Source of the DNA: Pseudomonas synxantha BG33R | GTDB lineage: Bacteria; Pseudomonadota; Gammaproteobacteria; Pseudomonadales; Pseudomonadaceae | Length of the DNA stretch: 64,000 nt | Direction of reading: 5' to 3' | NCBI RefSeq assembly: GCF_000263715.2 | Contig: NZ_CM001514.1 | Coordinates: 5,518,498 to 5,582,497, forward strand | Shown: piece by piece, positions 18,021 through 28,089 of the stretch | Layout of the letters: every line of letters starts with the position of its first letter | How positions within the stretch are numbered: the stretch's first letter is position 1 | Program-made: the position numbers and the translations under genes | The notes under the pieces: model-generated | The model's input: the letters and a program-made list of their open reading frames with translations, nothing else | Told to the model about the DNA's origin: nothing | The model's database searches: none

Positions 18021-19739
18021 ATGCGCCCACTCGCTCCCCTTGCCCTTGCCCTGTTGCTGACCGCTTGCGGAGACGGCGAATCGTTGTTGCCGCCCGATGC
18101 GCGCCTGCCCGATGGCGGCCGCTACCGTGGCGATGTGGTCAACGGCCTGCTGCAAGGCCAGGGCCGCGTGGACTACCCCAACGGCAGTTGGTACGCCGGC
18201 CAGTTCGATAAAGGCCAGTGGCACGGCCAGGGCGAATGGCATGGCAGCAATGGCGAAGTCTATAAAGGCCAGTTCCAGCAGGGCCTGTTTGATGGCCAGG
18301 GCAGCTTGACTACCACGGGCAGCAGCTATGTCGGCAGCTTCAAGAACGGTCGACGCAATGGCGAAGGCACCCTCAAAGAAGGGCAGATGACCTATCGCGG
18401 CGAGTTCAAGGACGACCAGTATGCAGGCCTCGGTCGCCTGGAATTGGCCGATGGCAGCCAGTACCAGGGCCAATTTGCCCACGGCAAGCCCAATGGCGAA
18501 GGCCAGCGCAATGACGACAGCGGCAATCAGTTCAGCGGCCACTTTGTCGATGGCCAACTGGAGGGCAATGGCACCTTCAATAGCGCTGAGGGCGATATCT
18601 ATATCGGCCAATTCAAGCAGAACCAACTCAACGGCAAAGGCCGCTATGAAAACGCCGACGGCGACGTATGGATCGGCCAGTTCAAGGAAGGCGCCCTCAG
18701 TGGCAAAGGCGAGTTGATTGGCGCCGATGGCAGCCACTACGTCGGTCAGTTCAGTGACTGGCGCTTTACCGGTGAGGGGCGCCTGAACCTCACCGATGGC
18801 AGCTTCTATATCGGTGGCTTCGACAGCGACAACTATCAGGGGCGTGGCACCCTCGTGCTCACCGACGGCACCGTGCAGGCCGGCACCTGGGTCAATGGCC
18901 TGCGCGTGCGCGATGCCGATGGCAAGTTACTGCCCGACCCACTGGAAACCGGCCTATTGGCCCAAGGCCGCTTGCTCGACGAGGCCCTGGCCGCCGTGCC
19001 GGCCTCGACACCTGCCGTCGAGCTTTATACGTTGGCGTTGGCAGGTGACGGCAAGCAAAGCGTGTTCCTGCGCGAAGCCGATTACGTCAGCAACCTGCTC
19101 ACCACACGCTTCGGCGCACGCGGGCAGGTCCGCCTGGTCAACCATCGTGACCACATCGCCGACCGTCCACTGGCCACCCGTGAAAGCCTGCGGCGTTCCG
19201 TGCAAACCCTGGCCGAACGTACCGGGCCCGAAGACCTGGTATTTATCTACTTGACCAGCCACGGCACCCATGAACATGAGTTGGTGCTCGACCAGCCGCG
19301 CATGGAACTGGCCGACCTGCCCGCCGATGAACTGGCCGCCGTGCTGACGCCGTTGAAAAACCGCGACAAGATCATCGTGATTTCCGCCTGCTACTCCGGC
19401 GGTTTCATTCCGGCCCTGAAAGATGAGCGCACGCTGATCATGACGGCTTCCCGTGCAGATCGCGTGTCCTTTGGCTGTTCAGAAGAGGCGGACTTTACCT
19501 ACTTTGGCGATGCCCTTTTCGCACAAGCCTTCAACCAAACGGACGATTTGCAACACGCGTTCAAACTGGCACAACTGCATGTGGCCGAACGCGAGCAGGC
19601 GGACAACTTCGAAGCCTCAGAACCGCAGATCTGGGCGCCCAAAGGCGTGATCGCCCATTGGCAACTATTACGCAAACAGCAGGCACGAAAGGCGCTCGAA
19701 AGCGTCTCAATGAATAGCAAGGAAGCCAAAGGCAACTAA
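18021..19739 (+). CDS. MORN-repeat lipoprotein with C13 (caspase-like) peptidase domain
   Basis: This is a 572-residue predicted lipoprotein with signal MRPLAPLALALLLTAC. About residues 30-300 are roughly a dozen MORN repeats (for example YRGDVVNGLLQGQGRVDYPN). The C-terminal half is a clan-CD peptidase of the C13/legumain type with catalytic His414 (TSHGTHEH) and Cys457 (ISACYSGGF), so it should be active. MORN repeats bind lipids or proteins in other systems, but the substrate here is unknown. The ATG at 18021 is chosen for its signal peptide. It is separated from its neighbours by hairpins and gaps. Confidence 0.88.
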   Translation: MRPLAPLALALLLTACGDGESLLPPDARLPDGGRYRGDVVNGLLQGQGRVDYPNGSWYAGQFDKGQWHGQGEWHGSNGEVYKGQFQQGLFDGQGSLTTTGSSYVGSFKNGRRNGEGTLKEGQMTYRGEFKDDQYAGLGRLELADGSQYQGQFAHGKPNGEGQRNDDSGNQFSGHFVDGQLEGNGTFNSAEGDIYIGQFKQNQLNGKGRYENADGDVWIGQFKEGALSGKGELIGADGSHYVGQFSDWRFTGEGRLNLTDGSFYIGGFDSDNYQGRGTLVLTDGTVQAGTWVNGLRVRDADGKLLPDPLETGLLAQGRLLDEALAAVPASTPAVELYTLALAGDGKQSVFLREADYVSNLLTTRFGARGQVRLVNHRDHIADRPLATRESLRRSVQTLAERTGPEDLVFIYLTSHGTHEHELVLDQPRMELADLPADELAAVLTPLKNRDKIIVISACYSGGFIPALKDERTLIMTASRADRVSFGCSEEADFTYFGDALFAQAFNQTDDLQHAFKLAQLHVAEREQADNFEASEPQIWAPKGVIAHWQLLRKQQARKALESVSMNSKEAKGN

Positions 19740-19768
19740 GCTGTAACGTGTAACAAGGGGGAAACATC

Positions 19769-20410
19769 ATGTACCTGACACCTCAGCATATCCTGCTGGC
19801 GGGGGCCTCCGGCCTCACCGGCGAACACCTGCTTGATCGTCTGCTCAACGAACCCACCGTGACCCGTGTACTGGCGCCGAGCCGCAAGCCGCTGGCTGAA
19901 CACCCACGCCTGGAAAACCCGGTGGGCGACCCTGCGGTGTTCCTGCCGCAACTGAGCGGCCGGGTGGACATTGCCTTTTGCTGCCTGGGCACCACGATCA
20001 AGAAAGCCGGCTCGGAAGCGGCGTTCCGTGCGGTCGATCTGGACATGGTGGTGGCCTTCGCCAAGCGCGCTCGGGAACTGGGTGCGCGGCATCTGATCGT
20101 GATCAGTGCGATCGGCGCCGACCCGAAATCCTCAGTGTTCTACAACCGAGTCAAGGGCGAAATGGAGCAGGCACTCAAAGCCCAGGACTGGCCGCAACTG
20201 ACCATCGTGCGACCTTCCTTGCTGCTGGGGGACCGGCTGGAACCGCGTCTGGCCGAACAGCTTGCCGGGCCGTTGTCGCGCTTGATTCCGGGCAAGTACC
20301 ACGGCATCGAAGTCTGCGAACTGGCTCGCGCCATGTGGCGCCTGGCGCTGGAAGAACAGGATGGCGTGCGGGTGGTGGAGTCGGATGAGCTGCGCAAGCT
20401 CGGCAAGTAA
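19769..20410 (+). CDS. NAD(P)-binding oxidoreductase, atypical SDR family
   Basis: This 213-residue Rossmann-fold protein has the N-terminal nucleotide motif [45 protein letters not shown] then follows, with a YNRVK motif in place of YxxxK. It resembles the HTATIP2/YwnB-like family of uncertain substrate. AAGGGGGAAACATC precedes the ATG. It starts 29 nt after the MORN peptidase gene and could be co-transcribed. A REPIN follows. Confidence 0.82.
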   Translation: MYLTPQHILLAGASGLTGEHLLDRLLNEPTVTRVLAPSRKPLAEHPRLENPVGDPAVFLPQLSGRVDIAFCCLGTTIKKAGSEAAFRAVDLDMVVAFAKRARELGARHLIVISAIGADPKSSVFYNRVKGEMEQALKAQDWPQLTIVRPSLLLGDRLEPRLAEQLAGPLSRLIPGKYHGIEVCELARAMWRLALEEQDGVRVVESDELRKLGK

Positions 20411-20425
20411 GAACACCAATCCAAA

Positions 20426-20514
20426 TGTGGGAGGGGGCTTGCTCCCGATGACGGTGGGTCAGCAACAAGGTAGTTGCCTGACACGGCGCCATCGGGAGCA
20501 AGCCCCCTCCCACA
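20426..20514. repeat. REPIN, GTGGGAGGGGGCTTGC type
   Basis: The arms TGTGGGAGGGGGCTTGCTCC and its inverse flank a spacer of about 40 nt. This is a second sequence class, different from the GCTGGCTTGCCTGC elements. Confidence 0.9.
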
Positions 20515-20531
20515 TTGGGTTCGTGTAGTTC

Positions 20532-20816
20532 TCAGAGTCCGCCAGTGGCGTTGAAGCCCACACCCAGCACGGTCAACAACGACAGTGGCAACAGCAGCGT
20601 ATCGAGCAGCGCGCTGGCCGGCAGGTCGAGATGGGGATAGCCCGGCGCCTCGGCCCCAAACCTGTCCTTGGCACAGCAGCCGCCATTGATCGCATACAAA
20701 TCCAGGCGCGTACCGGCATACACCACAGGCGCGCCAGGTTGCGCGGCGTCCAGGGTGCGCGCCGTGGCGCAGCCCGTGAGGTGCAACGCCAGTAATAGCA
20801 GCAGCGCTTTATTCAT
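20532..20816 (-). CDS. YceK/YidQ family lipoprotein
   Basis: This 94-residue small lipoprotein has a signal ending in LHLTGCAT, with Cys16 the likely lipidated residue. The family pattern [16 protein letters not shown], then [16 protein letters not shown], fits YceK-like proteins, which sit in the outer membrane with unknown function. It overlaps the ubiX stop by 8 nt and probably shares its transcript with ubiX and mpl. Confidence 0.83.
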   Translation of the reverse strand: MNKALLLLLALHLTGCATARTLDAAQPGAPVVYAGTRLDLYAINGGCCAKDRFGAEAPGYPHLDLPASALLDTLLLPLSLLTVLGVGFNATGGL

Positions 20817-21438
20817 CGCCGCCCAAATGGTGCTCGCCCCAACGCGGCAGCATGTCCTGGGGAATGTTCAGCAGGTTGAGAATGCGCGCCACCACGAAGT
20901 CCACCAGGTCATCGATGGTCTGCGGCTGGTGATAGAAACCTGGCGACGCCGGCAAGATGGTCACGCCCATGTTCGACAACTTGAGCATGTGTTCCAGGTG
21001 AATACTCGAATACGGTGCTTCGCGCGGTACCAGGATCAATTGGCGACGCTCCTTCAAGGTCACGTCCGCCGCCCTTTCAATCAGGTTATTGCAGGCGCCC
21101 GTGGCAATCGCCGACAGGGTGCCGGTGGAGCATGGCACCACCACCATCGCCGCCGGCGCGCCGGAGCCCGAAGCCACGGGCGACATCCAGTCTTCCTTGC
21201 CATAGACCTTGATCTGCCCCGCTGCCGCACCGGTGTATTCGGTGAGGAACGCTTGCATCATCTGCACCTTGGCCGGCAATTGCACATCCGTCTCGGTCGC
21301 CAGCACCAATTGGGCGGCCTTGGAAATCAGGAAGTGCACTTCACGGTCTTCACGTACCAGGCAATCCAGCAGGCGCAGGCCGTAAGGCGCGCCGGATGCG
21401 CCGGTCATTGCCAGGGTGATACGTTCGGGGCCACTCAT
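20809..21438 (-). CDS. ubiX: Flavin prenyltransferase UbiX
   Basis: This 209-residue enzyme joins a dimethylallyl group to FMN to make the prenylated flavin used by UbiD decarboxylase in ubiquinone synthesis. N-terminal [18 protein letters not shown], then [22 protein letters not shown] and [12 protein letters not shown], are hallmark segments. It overlaps the mpl stop by 4 nt. The order mpl-ubiX is the same in P. aeruginosa as I recall. Confidence 0.96.
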   Translation of the reverse strand: MSGPERITLAMTGASGAPYGLRLLDCLVREDREVHFLISKAAQLVLATETDVQLPAKVQMMQAFLTEYTGAAAGQIKVYGKEDWMSPVASGSGAPAAMVVVPCSTGTLSAIATGACNNLIERAADVTLKERRQLILVPREAPYSSIHLEHMLKLSNMGVTILPASPGFYHQPQTIDDLVDFVVARILNLLNIPQDMLPRWGEHHLGGDE

Positions 21439-22784
21439 TGCAACGCCTCGGCCAGCTTGCCGTGCAAGCCGCCAAAACCGCCGTTGCTCATGACGACCAT
21501 ATGGGTGCCGGGCTTGGCCAAGTGCTTCACATGCTCAATGATGCCTTCCAGCGAATCACACACCGTCGAGGGCACGGTGCACAGCGCAGCGATCCCCGGC
21601 AGGTCCCAACCAAGGTTGGCAGGCGCGTACCAGACCACCTGGTCGGCGTCGTTGACGCTTTCCGGCAGGCCATCGCGGTGCGCACCCAGCTTCATGGAGT
21701 TGGAGCGCGGTTCGACGATCGCAATGATTTGGGCATCGCCAACGCGCTTGCGCAGGCCGTCGAGCGTAGTGGCGATAGCTGTTGGATGGTGGGCAAAGTC
21801 GTCGTAGATGGTAATCCCATTCACGTCGGCGACTTTTTCCATGCGCCGCTTGACGCTTTTGAATGCGCTCAAGGCCGCGATGCCCATGGCCGGCACCACA
21901 CCGACATGCCGTGCAGCCGCCAGGGTTACCAGCGCGTTGGCGACATTGTGCTGGCCGGTCATATCCCACTCCACGACGCCTTGGGCTTGGCCTTCGAACA
22001 GCACTTCAAACCGGGAGCCGTCTTCGCTGAGCAACTTGACCTGCCATTGCCCGCCCACACCGGTGGTCTGCACCGGCGTCCAGCAGCCCATGTCGATCAC
22101 GCGCTGCAACGCCGGTTCAGTGGTCGGGTGGATGACCAGGCCTTCACTCGGGATGGTACGCACCAAGTGATGGAACTGCCGCTCAATAGCCGCCAGATCG
22201 GGAAAGATGTCCGCGTGATCAAACTCAAGATTGTTCAGGATCGCTGTGCGCGGACGGTAGTGGACGAACTTGGAGCGCTTGTCGAAAAACGCGCTGTCGT
22301 ATTCATCGGCTTCGATCACGAAAAACGGCGTATCGCCCAGGCGCGCCGACACCGAGAAATTCTGCGGCACGCCGCCGATCAGGAAGCCCGGACTCATGCC
22401 CGCATGTTCCAGTACCCAGGCGAGCATACTGCTGGTGGTGGTCTTGCCGTGAGTGCCGGCCACTGCCAATACCCAACGACCTTGCAACACATGATCAGCC
22501 AGCCATTGAGGGCCTGAGACGTAAGGCAAACCTTTATTGAGCACGTACTCGACCGCTGGGTTGCCACGGGACATGGCGTTGCCAATCACTACCAGATCCG
22601 GCACCGGGTCGAATTGCGAGGGATCGTAACCTTGGGTCAGCTCGATACCTTGCGCCTGCAGCTGCGTGCTCATGGGCGGATAAACGTTGGCATCGGAGCC
22701 CGTAACGTGATGGCCCAGCTCTTTGGCCAGAACCGCCATTGAACCCATGAACGTACCGCAGATACCCAGAATATGAATGTGCAT
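21435..22784 (-). CDS. mpl: UDP-N-acetylmuramate:murein tripeptide ligase
   Basis: This Mur-ligase family enzyme of about 449 residues reattaches recovered L-Ala-gamma-D-Glu-mDap to UDP-MurNAc in wall recycling. It has the N-terminal nucleotide-binding motif GICGTFMGS, the P-loop [14 protein letters not shown], and the [10 protein letters not shown] segment of Mur ligases. I chose the ATG at 22784 ([10 protein letters not shown]), preceded by ACGAGG. It heads the mpl-ubiX-lipoprotein unit and works downstream of the LdcA-type recycling step. Confidence 0.96.
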   Translation of the reverse strand: MHIHILGICGTFMGSMAVLAKELGHHVTGSDANVYPPMSTQLQAQGIELTQGYDPSQFDPVPDLVVIGNAMSRGNPAVEYVLNKGLPYVSGPQWLADHVLQGRWVLAVAGTHGKTTTSSMLAWVLEHAGMSPGFLIGGVPQNFSVSARLGDTPFFVIEADEYDSAFFDKRSKFVHYRPRTAILNNLEFDHADIFPDLAAIERQFHHLVRTIPSEGLVIHPTTEPALQRVIDMGCWTPVQTTGVGGQWQVKLLSEDGSRFEVLFEGQAQGVVEWDMTGQHNVANALVTLAAARHVGVVPAMGIAALSAFKSVKRRMEKVADVNGITIYDDFAHHPTAIATTLDGLRKRVGDAQIIAIVEPRSNSMKLGAHRDGLPESVNDADQVVWYAPANLGWDLPGIAALCTVPSTVCDSLEGIIEHVKHLAKPGTHMVVMSNGGFGGLHGKLAEALQ

Positions 22785-22857
22785 AGTCGACCTCGTAAAC
22801 ATCGAGGCAGGTTAGCGTAGGGTGGGAAAGTTCGCACGCTTTAGCTGAGGGCGAAAC

Positions 22858-22881
22858 GCCCGCCGGTAGGATCCGGCGGGC
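22858..22881 (-). terminator. Hairpin after the effector-like gene
   Basis: A perfect 9-bp GC stem (GCCCGCCGG/CCGGCGGGC) with a 6-nt loop lies 12 nt beyond the stop of the gene at 22894. It isolates that gene from mpl. Confidence 0.6.
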
Positions 22882-22893
22882 AAAAGGGATGTC

Positions 22894-24051
22894 TTAAACC
22901 ATGGTGCCAGCTTTTTTAAGCTCAGCGTCTTTCAAGGTCATGATTCGTTCGGCCGCTTTTTCCATCGCGTCATACCGACGCTCTATTACGCCTAAGCGTC
23001 CCCCGGTGCCGGGAGAGGTTGACGACTCAATGTGAGGTTTGAAAATAACGCCGTTGTCCTCGGCCACTTGCCTCATATGGGTTTCTGACACGCTCAGTAA
23101 CTGCTCTAGGTTAGTCAAGCGTGCCCCACGCTCCTTGGGCCAGGCGTCGTCCATGGCAAGCCGGTCTGCGGTGCTTCCCGACGCCAGCATCATGACGACA
23201 TTGGCAAACTCCAGCACCACTTTCTCTACCCGATCCAGATGGCGCATGGCTTCAAGCGCAGGCTCATCGGGTGCGGATGGCGCAACGGTTGGCGGCATGG
23301 AGTCCTGTTCGGGCTGTGCAACGCCCGGCAAATGCGGTGGCGGTGGCGCCACTGGCACCGGTAGGTATTGGCCCTTGATCGCTTCCCCCGCAGCCACGGA
23401 TCCGGCATACGCCCCCACATTGATCGGCGCGCTGACCATACCATTGACGCCTGCGTTGATGAACGCGTCCTTGACCGTCTTGCTGGTAGAGGGTGATGTA
23501 GAAATAACGCCCGCTTTGACCAGCCTGTCGGCATCCAACAGTCGCTGGGTGACATCGACCACGCTGACCTTGGGCGGATCGTTCTGTTTCACAGGGGCGG
23601 TCCCACCGAGGGGGGGCGTCTGAGGCCCCTTGCTCAGCACGTCCTTGAGCCTACCTGCGGTTGACTGGCTTGAACTGCCCGCAGTCGCACTTGCACTTGC
23701 ACCAGGGGTATCGTGGCTTGTCGTCGGCTTTTTCCCACCCGCCGTGATTGGGGGCCGGCTGGGCGTGGGACTGACCGAGGCAGGCGGCAATCTGGGCGAT
23801 GGCGTGGGCGGCACGTGAGGCGTGGGGCGGGATCCTCCCCACCCTCGCAGTCCAAAGATTCCACGCTTGATGCGCACCTTCGGCGTTTGATCAGTCTCCT
23901 GCGCAGACAACTGCGTGCCAGGCTCAGGCGGAGTGTGGTCCACCGGTTCGTCCCAGCCCGCCGTAAAGGGTTGCGGTTGGGACGTGAGCGTAACGTCAAG
24001 TTGAACAGGGAGTTGTGGCACAGGAGTCGTTATTGGACTTGTAATATTCAT
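22894..24051 (-). CDS. Hypothetical protein with type III effector-like N-terminus
   Basis: I do not recognise a family for this 385-residue protein. Residues 1-160 are Pro/Ser/Thr-rich and low in complexity, and the start MNITSPITTPVPQLPVQLDV has Ile at position 3 and no acidic residue before 19. A short amphipathic middle region mentions repeated Gly-Ala-Val around residue 210. The C-terminal 110 residues look alpha-helical (RVEKVVLEFANVVMMLAS, later RYDAMEKAAERIMTLKDAEL). No signal peptide or membrane segment is seen. It is flanked by its own terminator and a possible hrp box, suggesting a single secreted-protein transcript. An unrelated surface or phage-derived protein is possible. Confidence 0.7.
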   Translation of the reverse strand: MNITSPITTPVPQLPVQLDVTLTSQPQPFTAGWDEPVDHTPPEPGTQLSAQETDQTPKVRIKRGIFGLRGWGGSRPTPHVPPTPSPRLPPASVSPTPSRPPITAGGKKPTTSHDTPGASASATAGSSSQSTAGRLKDVLSKGPQTPPLGGTAPVKQNDPPKVSVVDVTQRLLDADRLVKAGVISTSPSTSKTVKDAFINAGVNGMVSAPINVGAYAGSVAAGEAIKGQYLPVPVAPPPPHLPGVAQPEQDSMPPTVAPSAPDEPALEAMRHLDRVEKVVLEFANVVMMLASGSTADRLAMDDAWPKERGARLTNLEQLLSVSETHMRQVAEDNGVIFKPHIESSTSPGTGGRLGVIERRYDAMEKAAERIMTLKDAELKKAGTMV

Positions 24052-24117
24052 GTGTTGTCACCCTAGAAGTTTCAAACAACTGTGATTAAGGGCACGTGAT
24101 GCTCTGCCCTTATTCCA

Positions 24118-24146
24118 TCAGTGCTTAAAACAACGTGCAGCGTTCC
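24118..24146 (-). promoter_or_regulatory. Candidate hrp box (HrpL-type promoter)
   Basis: On the minus strand the site reads GGAACG, 16 nt, then GCACTGA. The consensus is GGAACC-N15/16-CCACNNA, so 9 of 11 fixed positions match with the right spacing. It ends 66 nt before the ATG of the effector-like gene. I estimate a match this good is not rare by chance over long sequence, so the position is the main support. Confidence 0.4.
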
Positions 24147-24249
24147 GGGGCGACGTGAGTACGTAGCGCGATAAAAAACCTTAAAGCCTGTGCGACAAAA
24201 CACGAGCCATCGGCAATAACTGAGTTACTCCGACAAGTGTCGCACTCCC

Positions 24250-26160
24250 TTAATGAGTGCAGTCCCTGGAGATTCCATGTTTGCGTAACTTGCGGTACAG
24301 CGTATTGCGACTGACCCCCAACTGTTCAGCCACATGGCTCATATGCCAGCGCTGCTGCACCAACGCACCGAGTAATGCCTGACGCTCGGCGCTTTCCAGC
24401 GGCAAGGCGTACGGCGCATCCACCCTCGCCCCCAGCGGCCGCGCCTGGCGAATCAGCGCCGGCAAGTCCTCAAGACCGACTCGCCCGCCCTCACAGAGCG
24501 CTACCACCGTGCGCAACACGGTACGCATTTGCCGCAGGTTGCCGGGCCAGTGGAATGCCAACAAGGCCTGGCGCGCTGACTCGTCTAGCATCACCTGTTC
24601 GGTGCCGGCCTCTTGGGCCAGGAGGAAGTCCAACAATTGCGCCTTGTCAGTGCGTTCGCGCAACGGCGGCAGGGCGACTTCCAAGCCGCTCAAGCGGTAA
24701 TACAGGTCTTCGCGAAAGCTGCCATCGGCCACACGCTCCAGCAAATTACGGTGCGTCGCGCTGATGATGCGCAGGTTCACGGCTTGAGGTTCGCCGCCGA
24801 TAGGCACCACCAGGCGATCCTCCAGCACCCTCAACAAGCGGGTTTGCAGCGCCAGTGGCATGTCGCCGATTTCGTCGAGAAACAGCGTACCGCCGTCGGC
24901 CTGTTGCAGCTTGCCGCGCATGCCTTCTTTAAGGGCGCCGGTGAAACTGCCGGCGCGATAGCCAAACAGTTCGCACTCGATCAGGTTTTCCGGAATGGCC
25001 GCACAGTTCAGCGCGACAAAGGCCTTGTCGCCTCGCTGGCTGGCCTGGTGCACGGCCTTGGCGAAAGCCTCTTTACCGCAGCCGGTTTCGCCGTTGATCA
25101 GCAAGGGCACGTCGCGCTCGAATACGCGCGAGGCCTTGCGCAGCTCATTTTGCAACGCCGGATCGCCCAGGCAAATACCCAGTGGACGTGGCGCCTGCGG
25201 CTTGACGACCGGGGCCAGCGTACTGCGGGGCTGGCCTCGCAGCGCTGCAAATAAAGGCCGACCATCGCGGCTACGCAGCGGCCAACTGGCAGTGGCATTC
25301 GCGCTGGCCCGCCCTAGCAACTGATCCAGGGAACAGTCGAAAAACGCGTCCACCGGCTGGCCCACCAAGCCGCCGCGTAGCTGCCCCAACAGGTTCAGGG
25401 CGCTCTGGTTCACCGCACAAATGCGCCCTTCGCCATCGAACGCCAGCAAGCCTTCACTGAACAACCCGACCGACTCGGCCTGCAGGTGAAAACGCAGCAG
25501 CCAATGATGTTCGAAGTGGCGCAGGAAGTAGCAACTTTCGATCATCTTGGCCGACAGGTTCACCAGCGCCATGGTGTGGAACTGGCTCTGGCGCGACACG
25601 GCTTCGCGGGCCGAGGACACATCCAGCACCGCCAGCAATTCACCGTGAGGGTCGAACACCGGGCTCGCCGAACACGTCAGCCCGGTATGGCGACCGCGAA
25701 AATGCTCGTCACGGTGGATGGTCAGGGATTGACGCTCGACCAGGCAGGTGCCGATGCCATTGGTGCCTTCGCAGGCTTCACTCCAGTCGGCGCCCAGCCA
25801 CAGCCCGGCGCGCTCGAAAATCTTGCGCTCGGACGGCGCGGTGACACAGTTGAGGATCACCCCCCGGGCATCGGTGAGCAGCACCGCGTGACCAGCCCCC
25901 GAGAGTTGCTGGTGCAGACTGTTCATCTCGTTGCCGGCGATGTGCAGCACCTGGCGCAGGCGTTCGCGGCTTTCCAGCAGGCGGCCATGCTCAAGCACGG
26001 TGGGCGCGACGGTCTGCGCAGGGTCGAGGTGGTAGTCCTCAACGCAACGCAGCCAGGAACGGGCGATGGAGGGATCGCTGCCCGGCCCTTGGAGCGGCTC
26101 TTGCCCCCGGGTGACAGTGAGAACCTGCTGGGCATGGCGACTGAAATGATCGTTGTGCAT
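24250..26160 (-). CDS. eatR: Sigma-54-dependent activator of ethanolamine catabolism
   Basis: This AcoR-type enhancer-binding protein of about 636 residues has an N-terminal GAF-like sensor (about 60-200) and a PAS-like region. The AAA+ domain has Walker A GETGCGKEAFAKA, the sigma-54 contact loop GSFTGALKEG and Walker B GGTLFLDEIGDM. It ends in a Fis-type helix-turn-helix (MSHVAEQLGVSRNTLYRKL). The position between mpl and the divergent exaC-eat-eutBC genes equals that of P. aeruginosa EatR (PA4021), shown in the literature to act with RpoN. I use the ATG at 26160; an upstream in-frame start is less likely. Confidence 0.88.
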   Translation of the reverse strand: MHNDHFSRHAQQVLTVTRGQEPLQGPGSDPSIARSWLRCVEDYHLDPAQTVAPTVLEHGRLLESRERLRQVLHIAGNEMNSLHQQLSGAGHAVLLTDARGVILNCVTAPSERKIFERAGLWLGADWSEACEGTNGIGTCLVERQSLTIHRDEHFRGRHTGLTCSASPVFDPHGELLAVLDVSSAREAVSRQSQFHTMALVNLSAKMIESCYFLRHFEHHWLLRFHLQAESVGLFSEGLLAFDGEGRICAVNQSALNLLGQLRGGLVGQPVDAFFDCSLDQLLGRASANATASWPLRSRDGRPLFAALRGQPRSTLAPVVKPQAPRPLGICLGDPALQNELRKASRVFERDVPLLINGETGCGKEAFAKAVHQASQRGDKAFVALNCAAIPENLIECELFGYRAGSFTGALKEGMRGKLQQADGGTLFLDEIGDMPLALQTRLLRVLEDRLVVPIGGEPQAVNLRIISATHRNLLERVADGSFREDLYYRLSGLEVALPPLRERTDKAQLLDFLLAQEAGTEQVMLDESARQALLAFHWPGNLRQMRTVLRTVVALCEGGRVGLEDLPALIRQARPLGARVDAPYALPLESAERQALLGALVQQRWHMSHVAEQLGVSRNTLYRKLRKHGISRDCTH

Positions 26161-26254
26161 GTTCTTATTATTCTCCCTGCGTGAGAGCGCCCAGCATCCA
26201 CCAGCCACCGGGCCATTGCAATCCCGGTCCGACCCATCGGTCACAGGCTGTACC

Positions 26255-26269
26255 GTTTGTGGCACAAAC
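26255..26269. promoter_or_regulatory. Candidate activator-binding palindrome for EatR
   Basis: GTTTGTG-G-CACAAAC is a perfect 7-bp inverted repeat with a 1-nt centre. It lies 82 nt upstream of the sigma-54 promoter and between eatR and exaC. That is a usual place for an enhancer-binding protein site. Binding by EatR is inferred. Confidence 0.5.
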
Positions 26270-26351
26270 TGTCACCCCGCCTGTATCGCCCCAGCCACAG
26301 TCATGCCTTGTAAACAAAACCAAACCCTTGATTTACCTGGCCCGTACGCAC

Positions 26352-26367
26352 TGGCCCGACCTTTGCT
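26352..26367 (+). promoter_or_regulatory. Sigma-54 promoter for exaC
   Basis: TGGCCCGACCTTTGCT matches TGGCACG-N4-TTGCW at all but one position. The GG and GC doublets have the required 10-nt gap. It lies 64 nt before the exaC ATG. Confidence 0.8.
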
Positions 26368-26431
26368 CTACGCTTTATAACGCGCTTGCAGCGCTGTACT
26401 CCGATAAACATAAAAGCAGGAGATGCCCACC

Positions 26432-27952
26432 ATGCGTTATGCACACCCCGGTACCGAAGGCGCCATCGTTTCGTTCAAGGCCAAGTACGGCAACTACATC
26501 GGCGGCGAGTTCGTTGCGCCGGTCGATGGCAACTACTTCTCCAACACCTCGCCGGTCAATGGCAAGCCCATCGCCGACTTCCCGCGCTCCACCGCCAAAG
26601 ACATCGACAAAGCACTGGACGCCGCCCACGCCGCCGCTGACGCCTGGGGCAAAACCAGCGCCCAGGACCGCTCGCTGGTACTGCTGAAAATCGCCGACCG
26701 TATCGAGCAGAACCTCGAGTTGCTGGCCATCACCGAAACCTGGGACAACGGCAAGGCCGTGCGTGAAACCCTCAACGCCGACATCCCCCTGGCCGCCGAC
26801 CACTTCCGCTACTTCGCAGGCTGCATTCGCGCCCAGGAAGGCAGCAGCGCCGAAATCAACGAACTCACTGCCGCCTATCACTTCCATGAACCACTGGGCG
26901 TGGTCGGCCAGATCATCCCGTGGAACTTCCCGCTGCTGATGGCCGCCTGGAAACTCGCCCCGGCCCTGGCCGCCGGCAACTGCGTGGTACTCAAGCCCGC
27001 CGAGCAAACCCCGCTGGGCATCAGCGTACTGATGGAACTGATCGGCGACCTGTTGCCGCCAGGCGTACTGAACGTTGTGCACGGTTTCGGCAAGGAAGCC
27101 GGCGAAGCCCTGGCGACCAGCAAGCGTATCGCCAAGATCGCCTTCACCGGTTCTACCCCGGTGGGCTCGCACATCATGCACGCGGCGGCCGAGAACATCA
27201 TTCCGTCTACCGTTGAGCTGGGCGGCAAGTCGCCGAATATCTTCTTCGCCGACATCATGAAAGCGGAACCTGCATTCATCGAAAAAGCTGCCGAAGGCCT
27301 GGTGCTGGCGTTCTTCAACCAAGGCGAAGTGTGCACCTGCCCATCTCGCGCCCTGGTGGAGGAGTCGATCTACGACGACTTCATGAAAGTGGTGATGAAG
27401 AAGGTCGAGTCGATCAAGCGTGGCGACCCGCTGGACACCGACACCATGGTCGGCGCCCAGGCGTCCGAGCAGCAATTTGACAAGATCCTGTCCTACCTGG
27501 AAATCGCCAAGGGCGAAGGTGCGCAACTGCTGACCGGTGGCAAGGTTGAAAAGCTCACGGGCGATCTGGCCACCGGCTATTACATCCAGCCGACCCTGCT
27601 CAAGGGCACCAACGACATGCGTGTGTTCCAGGAAGAAATCTTCGGCCCGGTGGTGAGCATCACCACTTTCAAGGACGAAGCCGAAGCCCTGGCGATTGCC
27701 AACGACACCGAGTTCGGCCTGGGCGCCGGCCTGTGGACCCGCGACATCAACCGCGCCTACCGCATGGGCCGCGCGATCAAGGCCGGTCGCGTGTGGACCA
27801 ACTGCTACCACCTGTACCCGGCGCACGCCGCGTTTGGCGGTTACAAGAAGTCTGGCGTAGGGCGCGAAACCCACAAGATGATGTTGGATCACTACCAGCA
27901 GACCAAGAACCTGCTGGTGAGCTACGACATTAATCCGTTGGGCTTTTTCTAA
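26432..27952 (+). CDS. exaC: NAD-dependent aldehyde dehydrogenase (ExaC type)
   Basis: This 506-residue class-3 ALDH fold protein oxidises acetaldehyde, released from ethanolamine by EutBC, to acetate. The active-site Cys301 is in [12 protein letters not shown], and the general-base Glu lies in the [11 protein letters not shown] segment. The start [11 protein letters not shown] at 26432 has AGGAG at good spacing. A sigma-54 promoter and the divergent activator lie upstream. The orthologue beside eatR in P. aeruginosa is called exaC2, so paralogy with the ethanol-oxidation exaC cannot be judged here. Confidence 0.93.
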   Translation: MRYAHPGTEGAIVSFKAKYGNYIGGEFVAPVDGNYFSNTSPVNGKPIADFPRSTAKDIDKALDAAHAAADAWGKTSAQDRSLVLLKIADRIEQNLELLAITETWDNGKAVRETLNADIPLAADHFRYFAGCIRAQEGSSAEINELTAAYHFHEPLGVVGQIIPWNFPLLMAAWKLAPALAAGNCVVLKPAEQTPLGISVLMELIGDLLPPGVLNVVHGFGKEAGEALATSKRIAKIAFTGSTPVGSHIMHAAAENIIPSTVELGGKSPNIFFADIMKAEPAFIEKAAEGLVLAFFNQGEVCTCPSRALVEESIYDDFMKVVMKKVESIKRGDPLDTDTMVGAQASEQQFDKILSYLEIAKGEGAQLLTGGKVEKLTGDLATGYYIQPTLLKGTNDMRVFQEEIFGPVVSITTFKDEAEALAIANDTEFGLGAGLWTRDINRAYRMGRAIKAGRVWTNCYHLYPAHAAFGGYKKSGVGRETHKMMLDHYQQTKNLLVSYDINPLGFF

Positions 27953-28000
27953 CCCAGCCTTATAGCAAGCAACCAGCCTCCAACTTGAAATGCAATCACG

Positions 28001-28089
28001 TGTGGGAGCTGGCTTGCCTGCGATAGCGGTGTGTCAGCCAAGTAAAAGGTCGCTGACAAGGCACCATCGCAGGCAAGCCAGCTCCCACA
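28001..28089. repeat. REPIN, GTGGGAGCTGGCTTGC type
   Basis: Two inverted REP arms with a roughly 40-nt spacer lie between exaC and eat. The element may act as a stability or termination barrier inside the ethanolamine cluster. Confidence 0.9.
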
